Below, one piece after another: positions 27,926 to 38,293 of a stretch of 64,000 bases of DNA (positions within the stretch are counted from its first letter, which is position 1; every line of letters starts with the position of its first letter). The notes beneath the pieces were generated by a model. That model saw only the letters and a list, made by a program, of their open reading frames with translations. It was not told the DNA's origin and did not search any database. Origin of the DNA: Catenovulum agarivorans DS-2 (GTDB lineage: Bacteria > Pseudomonadota > Gammaproteobacteria > Enterobacterales > Alteromonadaceae). The stretch covers positions 1-64,000 of the forward strand of contig NZ_ARZY01000022.1 in NCBI RefSeq assembly GCF_000568405.1, read 5' to 3'. Both the position numbers and the translations under genes were made by a program.

Positions 27926-29992
27926 ATGGCAAAAGACAAATTATTTGTTGAAAAAGAACTCAGCTGGCTTTCTTTTAACGAGCGAGTTCTTCAAGAAGCT
28001 GCAGACAAAACCGTTCCTGTTGTTGAACGCGTGCGCTTTTTAGGTATATTTTCCAATAATCAGGATGAGTTTTTTAGAGTGCGCGTAGCAGATGTTCGAC
28101 GCAGATCTTTGCTTGAAAAAGAACACAATGATGAACGCGCCACTAAATTACTCGCGAACATTCAAGAAAAGGTTATTGCACTTCAAACTAAATTTGACGC
28201 TATATACAAAGAAGTTGTACGTGAACTAGCTCGACATAAAATATATTTTGTTGACCATACTAATTTATCCAAGTTTCACGATGAGTGGTTAACCAATTTT
28301 TTTCAACAGCAAGTCATTAAACATGTTAGGCCGCTTATACCGTCTAAAACACGTAAATTGATCGATTTAATCGAAGACAACACAACTTACTTTGCAGTAC
28401 AAATGATTAAAGGCGACTCAGTCGAGTATGCTGTTGTTGAAGTACCAACAAATGAAGTCTCACGCTTTATTTTGCTGCCGCCAGAAAAAAGTAAAGTCAA
28501 AAAAGAAGTCATTCTGCTAGACGACGTCATGCTGCACAATTTGTCAGCCATTTTCAGAGGTTTTTTCGAATTTGACGAAATCAATGCCTATAGCTTCAAA
28601 ATGACCCGAGATGCCGAGTATTACGTCGAAGATGAAATCGATCAAAGCTTGGTTGAGCAAATGTCAGAAAGTTTAAAACAGCGCTTCACAGCCGATCCTA
28701 CTCGCGTTGTTTACGACCGAGACATGCCAAGTGCAATGCTGAAGTTTTTAAAGAAACATCTACAAATATCTGATACCAACGAAGCGCTGCTACCTGGTGG
28801 TAAATACAGAAACTTTAAAGACTTTATTGGCTTTCCAAATTTTGGCAGAAAATACCTAGAAAACCCCAAACTACCTGCGCTGTTTAATGCACAGTTTTCC
28901 TCCTTTGATAGCGCATTTGAAGCGATCCGCCATCAAGATATATTGTTATATTATCCGTACCATACATTTGATCACTTTACTGAGTTGGTCAGACAAGCTG
29001 CGTTTGACCCAGCCGTTACCAGTATTCGTTTAAACATTTATCGAGTAGCAAAAAATTCCCGCATCATCCACTCGTTAATTGACGCGGTAAAAAATGGTAA
29101 AAACGTTCACGTTGTGGTGGAGCTGAAAGCACGTTTTGACGAAGAAAATAACATCGAGTGGTCGCGAGTAATGACGGACGCTGGCATTCGCGTTTCTTTT
29201 GGCATTCCAACCTTAAAAATTCACTCTAAACTGTGTCTCATTCATCGCAAAGAAGGCGATGTCATCAATAGATATGCGCACTTAGGCACAGGTAATTTCC
29301 ACGAAAAAACCGCCAAAATATACACTGATTTTAGTTTATTTACCTGTCATCCAGAAATTACCCGCGAAGTTGAAAACGTATTTGATTTCATAGAGTACAG
29401 CTACAAGCGCTACAAGTTTTACCATTTACTGGTGTCGCCAATTAATACACGTCTGTCTATTACACAAATGATAGACCAAGAAATTCAAAACGCCCGCTCT
29501 GGCCAACCAAGCGGTATCGCAGTTAAAGTAAACAACTTGGTGGATGAGCCTATAATCCAAAAACTTTACGAAGCAAGTCAGGCTGGTGTAAAAATCCGCT
29601 TAATAATTCGTGGCATGTGTAGCTTGGTGCCCGGTATAAAAGGTGTCAGTGAAAACATTAAAATTATCAGCATTGTCGATCGATTTTTAGAGCACCCAAG
29701 GGTAATGGTGTTTGAAAATGGTGGTGACAAAAAAGTATATATTTCATCTGCTGACTGGATGACTCGCAACATTGAGCATAGAATTGAAGTAACTTGTCCA
29801 ATTTACGACGAAAAGTTAAAACAAAGAATCGTTGACATTTTTGAATTACAATTCAAAGATACAACTAAAGCACGTGTTATCGATGCAGAGCAGAAAAACG
29901 ACTACGTCCCGCGTGGTAACCGTAAAAAACTACGCTCACAAGTTGAAACATATAATTATATTAAAAAGTTAGAGGAAAACTATATTCCCTAA
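27926..29992 (+). CDS. ppk: polyphosphate kinase 1
   Basis: 688 residues, typical PPK1 length. N-terminal domain with LFVEKELSWLSFNERVLQEA; the two phospholipase-D-like catalytic halves carry the HKD-type motifs, IHSKLCLIHRK and RYAHLGTGNFHEKTAKIYTD (the phospho-accepting histidine lies in this region), and VDRFLEHPRVMVFENGG further on. It makes polyphosphate from ATP reversibly. First gene of ppk-ppx (20 bp gap), placed behind a PhoB-box-like site. Confidence 0.97.
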   Translation: MAKDKLFVEKELSWLSFNERVLQEAADKTVPVVERVRFLGIFSNNQDEFFRVRVADVRRRSLLEKEHNDERATKLLANIQEKVIALQTKFDAIYKEVVRELARHKIYFVDHTNLSKFHDEWLTNFFQQQVIKHVRPLIPSKTRKLIDLIEDNTTYFAVQMIKGDSVEYAVVEVPTNEVSRFILLPPEKSKVKKEVILLDDVMLHNLSAIFRGFFEFDEINAYSFKMTRDAEYYVEDEIDQSLVEQMSESLKQRFTADPTRVVYDRDMPSAMLKFLKKHLQISDTNEALLPGGKYRNFKDFIGFPNFGRKYLENPKLPALFNAQFSSFDSAFEAIRHQDILLYYPYHTFDHFTELVRQAAFDPAVTSIRLNIYRVAKNSRIIHSLIDAVKNGKNVHVVVELKARFDEENNIEWSRVMTDAGIRVSFGIPTLKIHSKLCLIHRKEGDVINRYAHLGTGNFHEKTAKIYTDFSLFTCHPEITREVENVFDFIEYSYKRYKFYHLLVSPINTRLSITQMIDQEIQNARSGQPSGIAVKVNNLVDEPIIQKLYEASQAGVKIRLIIRGMCSLVPGIKGVSENIKIISIVDRFLEHPRVMVFENGGDKKVYISSADWMTRNIEHRIEVTCPIYDEKLKQRIVDIFELQFKDTTKARVIDAEQKNDYVPRGNRKKLRSQVETYNYIKKLEENYIP

Positions 29993-30012
29993 CCTATTTA
30001 GAAGGTCTATTT

Positions 30013-31515
30013 ATGAATCAAGCCTCAACAAATGAACGTGAAGTAATAGCCGCGTTAGATATAGGCTCAAACAGTTTTCATTTGATTGTGGCTCGCATTG
30101 TCGATGGCTCTTTACAAACCCTGCACAAAGTTAAACAGAGAGTTAGACTCGCGCAGGGATTGTCTGCCGATGGTACCCTGAACCAAGCGGCAATTGATCG
30201 AGCCAAAGACACCCTCAAACAAATGGCGCAAACGCTGCAAGATGTTCCTGAATCAAACGTGCGAGTAGTTGCCACCTATACCCTGCGTAAAGCCAAAAAC
30301 GTCCAAGATTTTCTTAACCAAGTCGAAAGTGTTTTTCCCTACCCGATTGAAATCATTCCAGGCAAAGAAGAAGCGCGTTTAATCTACCAAGGTATCGCAC
30401 ATACTGTCGCTGGAGATGACAATAGACTTGTGGTTGATATTGGTGGTGGTAGTACCGAATTTATTATAGGCCACCATTTTACACCGCTTAAACTCAACTC
30501 CAGATCTATGGGGTGTGTGAGTTTTACCGAACAATACTTTCCGCAAGGTAAAATTACCGAACGTCACTTTCAAAAAGCAATACTGGCAGCAGAGCAAGAG
30601 CTTGAGCATATTGCCGATGAATACAAAGCTGTAGGTTGGAAGCAAGCACATGGCACTTCAGGTACCATCAAGGCGATAAGAGAAGCCATCATCCAAAATG
30701 GCTGGAGTGACGGTGATATTCACGCAAAACACTTAGAAAAACTAAAACAAACACTGATTACATTTGAAAATATTAACAACATTAATATTCCAGGCGTGAG
30801 CGAGCACCGCCGACCCGTTTTAGCAGGCGGTCTAGCAGTGTTAATTGCCGCATTTGACAGTTTAAATATCCGTAGTATGCGTTACGAAGATGCAGCACTG
30901 CGCGAAGGTGTACTGTACGAAATGGAAGATAGATTTCAACACGAAGATATCAGAGAACGTACAGTGGAAAGCCTTAGTCAAAGATATGCAATAGACACAC
31001 AGCAAGCGGCACGAGTGCATACTTCGGCAAATTATATATTTGAACAAGTTGCCAATGAGTGGCAGCTCAACAAAAAGGATTTTCAACAACTATTAGGTTG
31101 GGCTGCGCAATTGCACGAAGTTGGATTACACATTCATTCAACCGGTTACCATAAACACAGTGCATACATTCTAGAACATACTGATATGCCAGGGTTTAAT
31201 GTTGAGCAACAACAGGCAGTCGCGACCCTAGTCCGTTACCATAGAAAAAAATTAAAACCGACTGAATTAACAAACTTTAATTACTACAAAACGCAGAAAA
31301 TCTTACGCTTGGTCCGTATTTTACGTATTGCAACTATGCTTAATTTACGTCGTATTGAAGGGTATTTGCCTAAATATAAAGTCGCTGTGACCAACGAAGC
31401 TTTATCGATTGATTTTCCAAAAGCATTTTTACAACAACACCCTCTACTAGAAGCTGATTTGATGACAGAAGCAACCATGCAAACAGATGCTGGTTTCGAG
31501 TTTACATTTAGCTAG
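30013..31515 (+). CDS. ppx: exopolyphosphatase Ppx/GppA
   Basis: 500 residues. The ASKHA-fold phosphatase domain shows IAALDIGSNSFHLIVARI (phosphate-1 loop), IIPGKEEARLIYQGI and LVVDIGGGSTEFIIG (phosphate-2), followed by HGTSGTIKAI. The C-terminal HD-like helical domain (QLHEVGLHIHSTGYHKHSAYI) is the polyphosphate-binding channel of E. coli Ppx. Cotranscribed with ppk, so synthesis and hydrolysis of polyphosphate are coupled. It could be GppA-type (pppGpp phosphatase); ppk linkage favours Ppx. Convergent with phoR, 8 bp apart. Confidence 0.93.
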   Translation: MNQASTNEREVIAALDIGSNSFHLIVARIVDGSLQTLHKVKQRVRLAQGLSADGTLNQAAIDRAKDTLKQMAQTLQDVPESNVRVVATYTLRKAKNVQDFLNQVESVFPYPIEIIPGKEEARLIYQGIAHTVAGDDNRLVVDIGGGSTEFIIGHHFTPLKLNSRSMGCVSFTEQYFPQGKITERHFQKAILAAEQELEHIADEYKAVGWKQAHGTSGTIKAIREAIIQNGWSDGDIHAKHLEKLKQTLITFENINNINIPGVSEHRRPVLAGGLAVLIAAFDSLNIRSMRYEDAALREGVLYEMEDRFQHEDIRERTVESLSQRYAIDTQQAARVHTSANYIFEQVANEWQLNKKDFQQLLGWAAQLHEVGLHIHSTGYHKHSAYILEHTDMPGFNVEQQQAVATLVRYHRKKLKPTELTNFNYYKTQKILRLVRILRIATMLNLRRIEGYLPKYKVAVTNEALSIDFPKAFLQQHPLLEADLMTEATMQTDAGFEFTFS

Positions 31516-31523
31516 GCGGGTAT

Positions 31524-32870
31524 TTACGCAATCTGCTGAGATTTTCGAGCTCGTCGTTGGCGGGCAACGACTAATTCTGACGGGAAGCTAAACGAAAAAC
31601 AGCTTCCTTCATCCACCTTGCTCTGAATTTCAAGTTGGCTATTGTGATGGGCCAATACATGTTTGACAATTGATAAACCTAAACCAGATCCACCTGTAGT
31701 ACGCGAGCGAGCTTTATCAACTCGGTAGAAACGCTCAGTCAATCGTGATAAATGTTGTGGTTCAATACCGTCACCATCGTCAGTCACACTGAATACAGCA
31801 CAACCACTACGTTTAAACCATTTAACGTCTATAATACCACCCGCGGGTGTGTAACGAATGGCATTTTTAACTAAATTGGTAAAGGCACTGCGCAGTTCAT
31901 CCTCTATCCCATGCATCAGTAAATCATGATCGATGTCAAACCGAATAGTATGATTCACTTGTACATTCAACTGTTCAGCTTCTTTTTCAATAACCAACAT
32001 TATCGCTGGTACATCAACAATGTGATCGTAAATATTTTCTTGATTTGCTTCAATGCGAGACAATACCAATAGCTGATTGACTAAACTGAACATACGTTCA
32101 CACTGCTCAGACATCATCCCAACGGCTTTAGTGTTGGGCACAGCTTGGGCCATATCAGGATCTTGCATCATTTCTAAATATCCCTGCAACACGGTCAATG
32201 GCGTGCGCAGTTCATGCGAAACATTAGCAATAAAGTCTTTGCGCATTTGATTTAAACGCTGAGTTTGTGTGACATCTCGACCCAAAATTAGAACCTGCCC
32301 CAATGCATAAGGCACCATTCTAATTTCGATAATGCTATCGCGTTCAACAGGTGACGGGATCAAAATATAATCGCCCGTCGACTCCTTGTCTTTGGCGTGT
32401 TGGCCGAAATGCTCAATAAAAGCGGGATAACGAATAAGGTTGGTTATCAGCAGGCCTGAATCTTCAGGCCATTTAAGCCCAAACACAAACAATGCAAGCT
32501 TGTTACACCAGATTATTTGCCCAGTATCTTCAACCACAACAGCAGCATCTGGTAGGGCTTCGGCACCGTCCCTAAAGCGTTTTAACACCTGACCCAACTC
32601 TTTTCGGCGTTGGCGGTTTTTTCTTTGTAGTCGATATATCCCATCAAATATTTCAGACCATAAGCCATTACTTGACGGTGGGTATAGATTCTTCTTTGAG
32701 GTCAACCAATCATTGAGTCGGTTTAGATTGTAGGTATACCAAACCAGCAAAGAAAGTAATAAAAGAACAACACATACCGCGATTTCATCAATTAGATATC
32801 CTATCAAAACAGCAACCGACAACAGCAAGATAAATCGACTAATAGCTCTAATGTATTGTTCTTGGATCAT
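31524..32870 (-). CDS. phoR: phosphate regulon sensor kinase PhoR
   Basis: 448 residues. Two N-terminal transmembrane segments (about 12-45) without a large periplasmic loop, a PAS domain (GAEALPDAAVVVEDTGQIIWCN), then HisKA with phospho-acceptor His219 in ANVSHELRTPLTVLQ, and the ATPase with N box LVKNAIRYTPAGG, G1 DDGDGIEP and G2 GGSGLGLSIVKHV. This is the PhoR arrangement; it senses phosphate through PstSCAB-PhoU and phosphorylates PhoB. Three bp after phoB. Confidence 0.95.
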   Translation of the reverse strand: MIQEQYIRAISRFILLLSVAVLIGYLIDEIAVCVVLLLLSLLVWYTYNLNRLNDWLTSKKNLYPPSSNGLWSEIFDGIYRLQRKNRQRRKELGQVLKRFRDGAEALPDAAVVVEDTGQIIWCNKLALFVFGLKWPEDSGLLITNLIRYPAFIEHFGQHAKDKESTGDYILIPSPVERDSIIEIRMVPYALGQVLILGRDVTQTQRLNQMRKDFIANVSHELRTPLTVLQGYLEMMQDPDMAQAVPNTKAVGMMSEQCERMFSLVNQLLVLSRIEANQENIYDHIVDVPAIMLVIEKEAEQLNVQVNHTIRFDIDHDLLMHGIEDELRSAFTNLVKNAIRYTPAGGIIDVKWFKRSGCAVFSVTDDGDGIEPQHLSRLTERFYRVDKARSRTTGGSGLGLSIVKHVLAHHNSQLEIQSKVDEGSCFSFSFPSELVVARQRRARKSQQIA

Positions 32871-32873
32871 ATA

Positions 32874-33563
32874 TTAAACTTTTGCTGAGAATCGGTAGCC
32901 CGCACCACGTACGGTTTGGATCATTTTGTCATGTCCATGCAACGAAATCGCTTTACGCAAACGACGAATGTGTACGTCAACGGTGCGATCTTCTACATAA
33001 ACGTTGGTCCCCCAAACGTGATCAAGCAATTGCTCTCGACTGTATACACGCTCTGGGTGTGACATGAAAAAATGCAGCAATTTAAACTCAGTTGGCCCCA
33101 TATCTAGGCCTTCTTCATTTGCAGTCACTCTGTGCGATACAGGATCGAGCTTAAGCCCTTGAACCTGAATCATTTCTTCAACACTCGTTGGTGCTGAGCG
33201 ACGCATTACAGCTTTAATCCGCGCTAATAATTCTTTTGGTGAAAAAGGCTTAGTCATATAGTCGTCGGCGCCAACTTCTAAACCACGAATTTTATCTTCT
33301 TCTTCACCACGCGCTGTTAGCATAATAATTGGAATTTGGCGAGTGTATTCATTTTGTTTCAGCTGTTTAGCTAATTGAATACCACTACCACCTGGTAACA
33401 TCCAATCTAAAAGGATTAAGTCTGGGTAAGGCTCAACAATTTTTTCAATCGCTTCGCCAAAAGTTTCTGCTTCTAAGGTGTAATAACCTTTTTGCTCTAA
33501 AGCAAATACCAACATATCGCGAATTGGCATTTCGTCTTCAACAACAAGTATACGGCTTGACAT
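32874..33563 (-). CDS. phoB: phosphate regulon response regulator PhoB
   Basis: 229 residues from ATG 33563, the normal PhoB length; upstream in-frame starts at 33590 and 33575 would add an extension that homologues lack. The receiver domain has Asp10, Glu11 acid pocket, phospho-acceptor Asp53 (LLDWMLPGG) and Lys105-type [10 protein letters not shown]; the C-terminal winged helix ([38 protein letters not shown]) binds PhoB boxes. Its own promoter carries a PhoB-box-like site, indicating autoregulation. Confidence 0.96.
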   Translation of the reverse strand: MSSRILVVEDEMPIRDMLVFALEQKGYYTLEAETFGEAIEKIVEPYPDLILLDWMLPGGSGIQLAKQLKQNEYTRQIPIIMLTARGEEEDKIRGLEVGADDYMTKPFSPKELLARIKAVMRRSAPTSVEEMIQVQGLKLDPVSHRVTANEEGLDMGPTEFKLLHFFMSHPERVYSREQLLDHVWGTNVYVEDRTVDVHIRRLRKAISLHGHDKMIQTVRGAGYRFSAKV

Positions 33564-33613
33564 ATTTTTGGTTCTCATCTTACTGTCCACTGTAATTGAT
33601 TATCTTGCTTTAA

Positions 33614-33632
33614 TTTGACATTTTTATGAACG
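33614..33632 (-). promoter_or_regulatory. putative PhoB box upstream of phoB
   Basis: Minus-strand CGTTCATAAAAATGTCAAA; 14 of 19 match CTGTCATAAATCTGTCATA by hand count, 50 bp before the phoB start. Points to autoregulation of phoBR. Confidence 0.6.
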
Positions 33633-33785
33633 TCATGCCAAATATAAGACAAATTTGCAATATTTTTGTCACCCAGAAACTTTAAAGCCATTCCAACCCC
33701 TAGAATTACATGACTTTTTAATCGATTAAGCAAAAACACGATTATTACACCAAAACTCATACCGTCACATACTTGTAATAATAGG

Positions 33786-35282
33786 CTATTTTTTCCCTTT
33801 GTAGTACTTCATCATGCGACGACGGTTTCGAACTTGGCTTAGTGTTAATTTATTTCTTCGACCCGCATATGGATTACCACCTTCTCTAAATTCGATTCGA
33901 ATTGGCGTCCCCATCATATCTAACGCTTTGCGGTAATAGTTCATTAAATAACGTTTGTATGAATCTGGTAGGTCATCTACTTGATTACCATGGATTACGA
34001 TAATCGGCGGGTTATGTCCACCTGCGTGAGCATATTTTAGTTTAACGCGGCGACCTTTTACTAATGGCGGCTGATGGTCATCTTGCGCAGCTTCCATAAT
34101 ACGTGTCAACAATGCTGTAGATAATTTGCGTGTCGCTGATTCAAATGCTTCTGTTACAGATTCAAATAAATGGCCAACACCCGTACCGTGTAAAGCAGAA
34201 ATAAAATGTAAACGGGCAAAATCTAAAAAGCCTAAACGACGATCAATTTCAGACTTAATGCGGTCTTTAACATCTGTATCTAGACCGTCCCATTTATTAA
34301 CAGCTAACACAATTGAACGACCTGCATTCAGGGTAAAGCCTAATAAACTTAGATCTTGGTCACTCAAGCCTTCACGTGCATCAATTACAATTAACACAAC
34401 ATGCGCATCTTCGATTGCTTTTAGTGTTTTAATAACCGAGAATTTTTCAACTGTTTCATTGACCTTTTTACGACGACGCACACCAGCTGTATCTATTAAT
34501 ACATATTCTTGGCCATCGCGTTCCATAGGGATATAAATACTGTCACGCGTTGTCCCGGGCATGTCATAAACTATTACCCTGTCTTCGCCTAAAATACGAT
34601 TGGTTAGGGTTGATTTACCCACATTCGGTTTACCAACAATAGCTAACTTAATTTTGTCGGCATATTCATCTGGCGCTTGTTCTTCAGCTTCCGCTTCTTG
34701 TGCTCTTTCTTTTGCTAATAAAGCTTCGTAGTCAAGGTCATCTGTATCATCAACTTCTGCTTCTTGCTCAACGACTGCATCAGGAAATTCAGCTAAAATG
34801 GGTTCGAAGGTTAAATCTAACAATGCACTAACACCACGCCCATGCGCAGCAGCTATTTGATACACAGGCCCTAGTGCTAAACTGTAAAATTCCGCAGTTG
34901 CAGAATCAGCGTCAATGCCGTCAGTTTTATTCGCAACTAAATAAACTGGTTTAGTCAATCGGCGTAAATGGTCCGCCAGTAATTGGTCAGCAGCACATAC
35001 ACCATCACGAGCATCAACCAAAAACATGACAATATCAGCTTCTTCTATTGCCTGCATAGACTGTTGAGCCATTTCAGCATCTATGCCTTGCTCGTCGCCA
35101 GTAATACCGCCAGTGTCAATTACGATAAATTGATAACGACCATACGCAGCTTGGCCATATTGCCTATCTCGAGTTAAACCTGGAAAGTTCGCCACTAACG
35201 CATCGCGACTACGTGTAAAACGGTTGAATAAGGTTGATTTACCAACATTCGGTCTGCCCACAAGAGCTACCACTGGCATCAT
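33786..35282 (-). CDS. der: ribosome-assembly GTPase Der (EngA)
   Basis: About 498 residues with two GTPase domains, G1 motifs GRPNVGKST near the N-terminus and GKPNVGKST at about residue 215, each with DTGG/DTAG and NKxD motifs, and a KH-like C-terminal domain ending in [14 protein letters not shown]. Der is essential for 50S assembly. Start at ATG 35282, with GGAG nine bases upstream; an in-frame GTG at 35297 lies on the Shine-Dalgarno itself and is rejected. The acidic linker between G domains (about 155-205) is longer than in E. coli. Confidence 0.96.
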   Translation of the reverse strand: MMPVVALVGRPNVGKSTLFNRFTRSRDALVANFPGLTRDRQYGQAAYGRYQFIVIDTGGITGDEQGIDAEMAQQSMQAIEEADIVMFLVDARDGVCAADQLLADHLRRLTKPVYLVANKTDGIDADSATAEFYSLALGPVYQIAAAHGRGVSALLDLTFEPILAEFPDAVVEQEAEVDDTDDLDYEALLAKERAQEAEAEEQAPDEYADKIKLAIVGKPNVGKSTLTNRILGEDRVIVYDMPGTTRDSIYIPMERDGQEYVLIDTAGVRRRKKVNETVEKFSVIKTLKAIEDAHVVLIVIDAREGLSDQDLSLLGFTLNAGRSIVLAVNKWDGLDTDVKDRIKSEIDRRLGFLDFARLHFISALHGTGVGHLFESVTEAFESATRKLSTALLTRIMEAAQDDHQPPLVKGRRVKLKYAHAGGHNPPIIVIHGNQVDDLPDSYKRYLMNYYRKALDMMGTPIRIEFREGGNPYAGRRNKLTLSQVRNRRRMMKYYKGKK

Positions 35283-35369
35283 AATTTTGTACTCCACTTA
35301 AGTGCGTTAACGACGGCTGCTAGCATAAAGGGGACTGACTAAACCCTAACTCGGCGCTAGCGGGCGCGG

Positions 35370-35400
35370 ATTATAACACAGCTTTCTTAAAGCTTAATGC
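35370..35400 (-). promoter_or_regulatory. probable sigma-70 promoter of der
   Basis: Minus-strand -10 TATAAT (35375-35370) followed by a GC-rich discriminator CCGCGCCCGC, about 90 bp before the der start. The -35 near 35393-35398 is poor. A GC-rich discriminator would suit stringent control of a ribosome-assembly gene (inference). Confidence 0.5.
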
Positions 35401-35415
35401 TTTATGTTAATACGA

Positions 35416-36150
35416 CTAACTTGTAACTAATGGAAAAGAATTCAGTAAAAAGCCATCTTGATTCACTTCCAATACACTGCCCTGTGTATACCAGTCGCCC
35501 AACACAATGCGCGTGCCTCTGTGCAACCTTCGTGCATTTCTATGGATATTCGGTCTATGGGTATGACCATGTATCATTAAATCCACTTGGTAGGCATCCA
35601 TCAGTTGACTAACCGCAGTTTGCGTTACATCCAAAATTTGCATATCCATCACTTGCTGCTGTTTATGTTTACTTTGCTCACGCCCTTTAGCAAAAATATT
35701 AAAACGCATTTTTAGCGGCAAACATAAGAACACAAATTGCACAAACTTATTACGGACAATTTTTCTAAACTTCTGATAACCTTCATCCTGCGTGCACAAG
35801 CTGTCACCATGTAAAATCACCACACGCTGGTTATTCAATTCAATCACACTGGGTTCTTCTAGAAGCATAACGCCCGTTTCCCGCGCAAACCTTTGACCAA
35901 TCAAAAAATCGCGGTTGCCATGAATAAAGTATATTGGGCAAATATTGTGGCTCGTATTTTTTAATGCAGACTTTATTGGCAAGAGCCACGAAGAGGGGTC
36001 ATCATCTCCCACCCAATACTCAAAGAAATCACCCAAAATATATAAAGCGGTCGTTTGTTCACTTAATGACTGAATAAAGTCGAGAAACGCTTGGGTAATA
36101 TCGGGCCGACTTTCACTTAAATGCAAATCAGCAATAAAAAATACAGACAT
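35416..36150 (-). CDS. lpxH: UDP-2,3-diacylglucosamine diphosphatase LpxH
   Basis: About 244 residues. Calcineurin-like metallophosphoesterase motifs: FIADLHLSESRPD, LGDFFEYWVGDD, YFIHGNRDFLIG, ILHGDSLC and MIHGHTHRPNIH, which together supply the two-manganese site. The ADLHLS and HGNRDFLIG spacing is that of LpxH, the fourth step of lipid A synthesis (UDP-diacyl-GlcN to lipid X). Downstream of ppiB by 87 bp, a pairing found in other gammaproteobacteria. ATG at 36150; a TTG one codon upstream is not needed. Confidence 0.95.
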   Translation of the reverse strand: MSVFFIADLHLSESRPDITQAFLDFIQSLSEQTTALYILGDFFEYWVGDDDPSSWLLPIKSALKNTSHNICPIYFIHGNRDFLIGQRFARETGVMLLEEPSVIELNNQRVVILHGDSLCTQDEGYQKFRKIVRNKFVQFVFLCLPLKMRFNIFAKGREQSKHKQQQVMDMQILDVTQTAVSQLMDAYQVDLMIHGHTHRPNIHRNARRLHRGTRIVLGDWYTQGSVLEVNQDGFLLNSFPLVTS

Positions 36151-36240
36151 CAAATTAGGCTATGGTTGAGGTTTTCAAGATTGAGGTTGGATTTGCTGTA
36201 ACAAGCGACAACAAATCCAAATAATTCAGCCAGCAGAAAA

Positions 36241-36735
36241 TTATTCTTCTACTTTAGTCGCTGTAATCACGATATCTTCAACAGGAACATCTTGATGCAT
36301 ACCATGATTACCTGTTTTAACTTCTTTGATTTTGTTAACTACATCCATGCCTTCAACAACTTCACCAAATACACAATAGCCCCACCCGTCCATCGACTCA
36401 CCGCGGAAATCTAAAAAGGTGTTGTCAGCGACATTGATAAAAAATTGTGCAGTTGCTGAGTGCGGGTCCATCGTACGTGCCATTGCAAGCGTACCCACTT
36501 TATTACTGACACCATTGTTCGCTTCATTCTTGATTGGCGCACGTGTTTGTTTTTCAGCCATACCTGCTTCCATACCGCCGCCTTGGATCATAAAACCATT
36601 AATCACTCGATGGAAAATAGTATTGTTGTAAAAACCATCTTTAGCGTACTGAAGAAAATTTGCTGCGGTTTCTGGTGCTTTGTCAGTTAAAAGATTAATT
36701 TTAATGTCACCAAAATTCGTCGTAAAAGTAATCAT
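36241..36735 (-). CDS. ppiB: peptidyl-prolyl cis-trans isomerase B (cyclophilin)
   Basis: 164 residues, no signal peptide, so the cytoplasmic cyclophilin. Conserved active-site segments: [14 protein letters not shown] (catalytic Arg, Phe), [33 protein letters not shown] and [15 protein letters not shown]. Catalyses X-Pro isomerisation during folding. Divergent from cysS, followed by lpxH. Confidence 0.95.
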   Translation of the reverse strand: MITFTTNFGDIKINLLTDKAPETAANFLQYAKDGFYNNTIFHRVINGFMIQGGGMEAGMAEKQTRAPIKNEANNGVSNKVGTLAMARTMDPHSATAQFFINVADNTFLDFRGESMDGWGYCVFGEVVEGMDVVNKIKEVKTGNHGMHQDVPVEDIVITATKVEE

Positions 36736-36896
36736 AATAAATATCTCAATGTGTTGGGATAAAAGATTATTCTATTGTATACCCAGAAGGCCAAGGTATA
36801 AAACAAAAACAAAAGTTTTAACTTTTTCGGCAACAACAGGTAAAATGCCGCCTCAATTTAGATTGTTAACCTCTAAAACGGATAATTAAACGACCT

Positions 36897-38288
36897 ATGA
36901 TACAGATATATAATACGCTCAGTCGCGAAAAACAAACCTTCACACCAATTACTCCAGGAAAAATTGGTTTATATGTCTGCGGCGTAACTGTATATGATCT
37001 GTGCCACATTGGTCATGCCCGAACCTACTTAGCCTTCGACAATATGGTGCGCTATTTTCGCTTCAAGGGTTTTGATGTCAATTATGTGCGCAATATTACC
37101 GATGTTGACGATAAAATTATTGCAAGAGCATTAGAGAATGGTGAATCTTGTGCCGACTTAACCGAACGAACAATAGCAGACATGCATCAAGATTTTGATG
37201 CACTTAATTTATTGCGCCCTGACGTTGAACCACGCGTTACGGCTCATATGCAAGATGTGATCGCTATGGTCGAAAGGTTAATTGAAAAACAACACGCATA
37301 TGTTGCCGAAAATGGCGATGTGATGTTTGATGTTGCCAGCTACCCAGATTACGGCAAGCTAAGCAAACAAGACTTAAGCCAATTGCAAGCGGGAGCTCGC
37401 GTTGAGTTAGACAATAATAAACGCAACCCACTCGACTTCGTATTATGGAAAATGGCTAAATCAGGCGAGCCAAGTTGGTCGTCACCTTGGGGTGAAGGTC
37501 GTCCAGGCTGGCATATTGAATGTTCAGCAATGAACAGCCAAGTATTAGGCGCCCATTTCGACATTCACGGTGGCGGCTCTGACTTAGCGTTTCCACACCA
37601 TGAAAACGAAATTGCGCAGTCGTGCTGCGCACTTGATACGCCATACGTTAACTACTGGATGCACTCTGGTATGGTTCAAGTTGACCAAGTAAAAATGAGT
37701 AAATCATTGGGTAACTTTTTTACTATACGTGATGTGCTAGAAAAATATTCTGGCGAAACCGTTCGTTACTTCTTGGTTTCTGGCCATTATCGCAGCCAAT
37801 TAAATTATTCAGATGAGAACTTAAATCAAGCGCATGCAGCATTAGAGCGTTTATATACTGCTCTGCGTGGTTTAGATGCACAAGCAACCACCGAACTTGA
37901 TTTACAAGATGAAAAAGTTGCCGCTTTCTGCCAAGCAATGGACGATGACTTTAATACGCCCGTTGCATTGTCTGTATTGTTTGAATTGGCGAAAGAAATT
38001 AACGCGATAAAAAATACAGACACTACAGCCGCCAAAGCCAAAGCTCAAGTGCTGGTTAGCCTTGCCAATTTATTAGGTATTTTGCAGCAATCACCTGAAG
38101 ATTTCTTCAAAGGCGGTGTAGATGCTCAAGATGATGAAGTTGCTGAAATCGAAGCACTCATCGAACAAAGACTACAAGCCAGGAAAGACAAGAACTGGGC
38201 GCTTGCCGATGAAGCGCGTGACAAATTAACCGCGATGGGCATTGTATTGGAAGACGGACCATCAGGAACTCAGTGGCGTCGAAAATAA
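36897..38288 (+). CDS. cysS: cysteinyl-tRNA synthetase
   Basis: 463 residues, class I synthetase. HIGH motif in [14 protein letters not shown], zinc ligand Cys of [24 protein letters not shown] and the KMSKS loop ([15 protein letters not shown]) are all present. Charges tRNA-Cys. The 160 bp between it and ppiB hold both divergent promoters. Ends 5 bp before a convergent LysR gene. Confidence 0.97.
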   Translation: MIQIYNTLSREKQTFTPITPGKIGLYVCGVTVYDLCHIGHARTYLAFDNMVRYFRFKGFDVNYVRNITDVDDKIIARALENGESCADLTERTIADMHQDFDALNLLRPDVEPRVTAHMQDVIAMVERLIEKQHAYVAENGDVMFDVASYPDYGKLSKQDLSQLQAGARVELDNNKRNPLDFVLWKMAKSGEPSWSSPWGEGRPGWHIECSAMNSQVLGAHFDIHGGGSDLAFPHHENEIAQSCCALDTPYVNYWMHSGMVQVDQVKMSKSLGNFFTIRDVLEKYSGETVRYFLVSGHYRSQLNYSDENLNQAHAALERLYTALRGLDAQATTELDLQDEKVAAFCQAMDDDFNTPVALSVLFELAKEINAIKNTDTTAAKAKAQVLVSLANLLGILQQSPEDFFKGGVDAQDDEVAEIEALIEQRLQARKDKNWALADEARDKLTAMGIVLEDGPSGTQWRRK

Positions 38289-38293
38289 CCAAA

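Noticed and set aside
36187-36220. TTGGATTTG / CAAATCCAA hairpin after ppiB
   Set aside because: Long loop and no U-tract; not convincing as a terminator.
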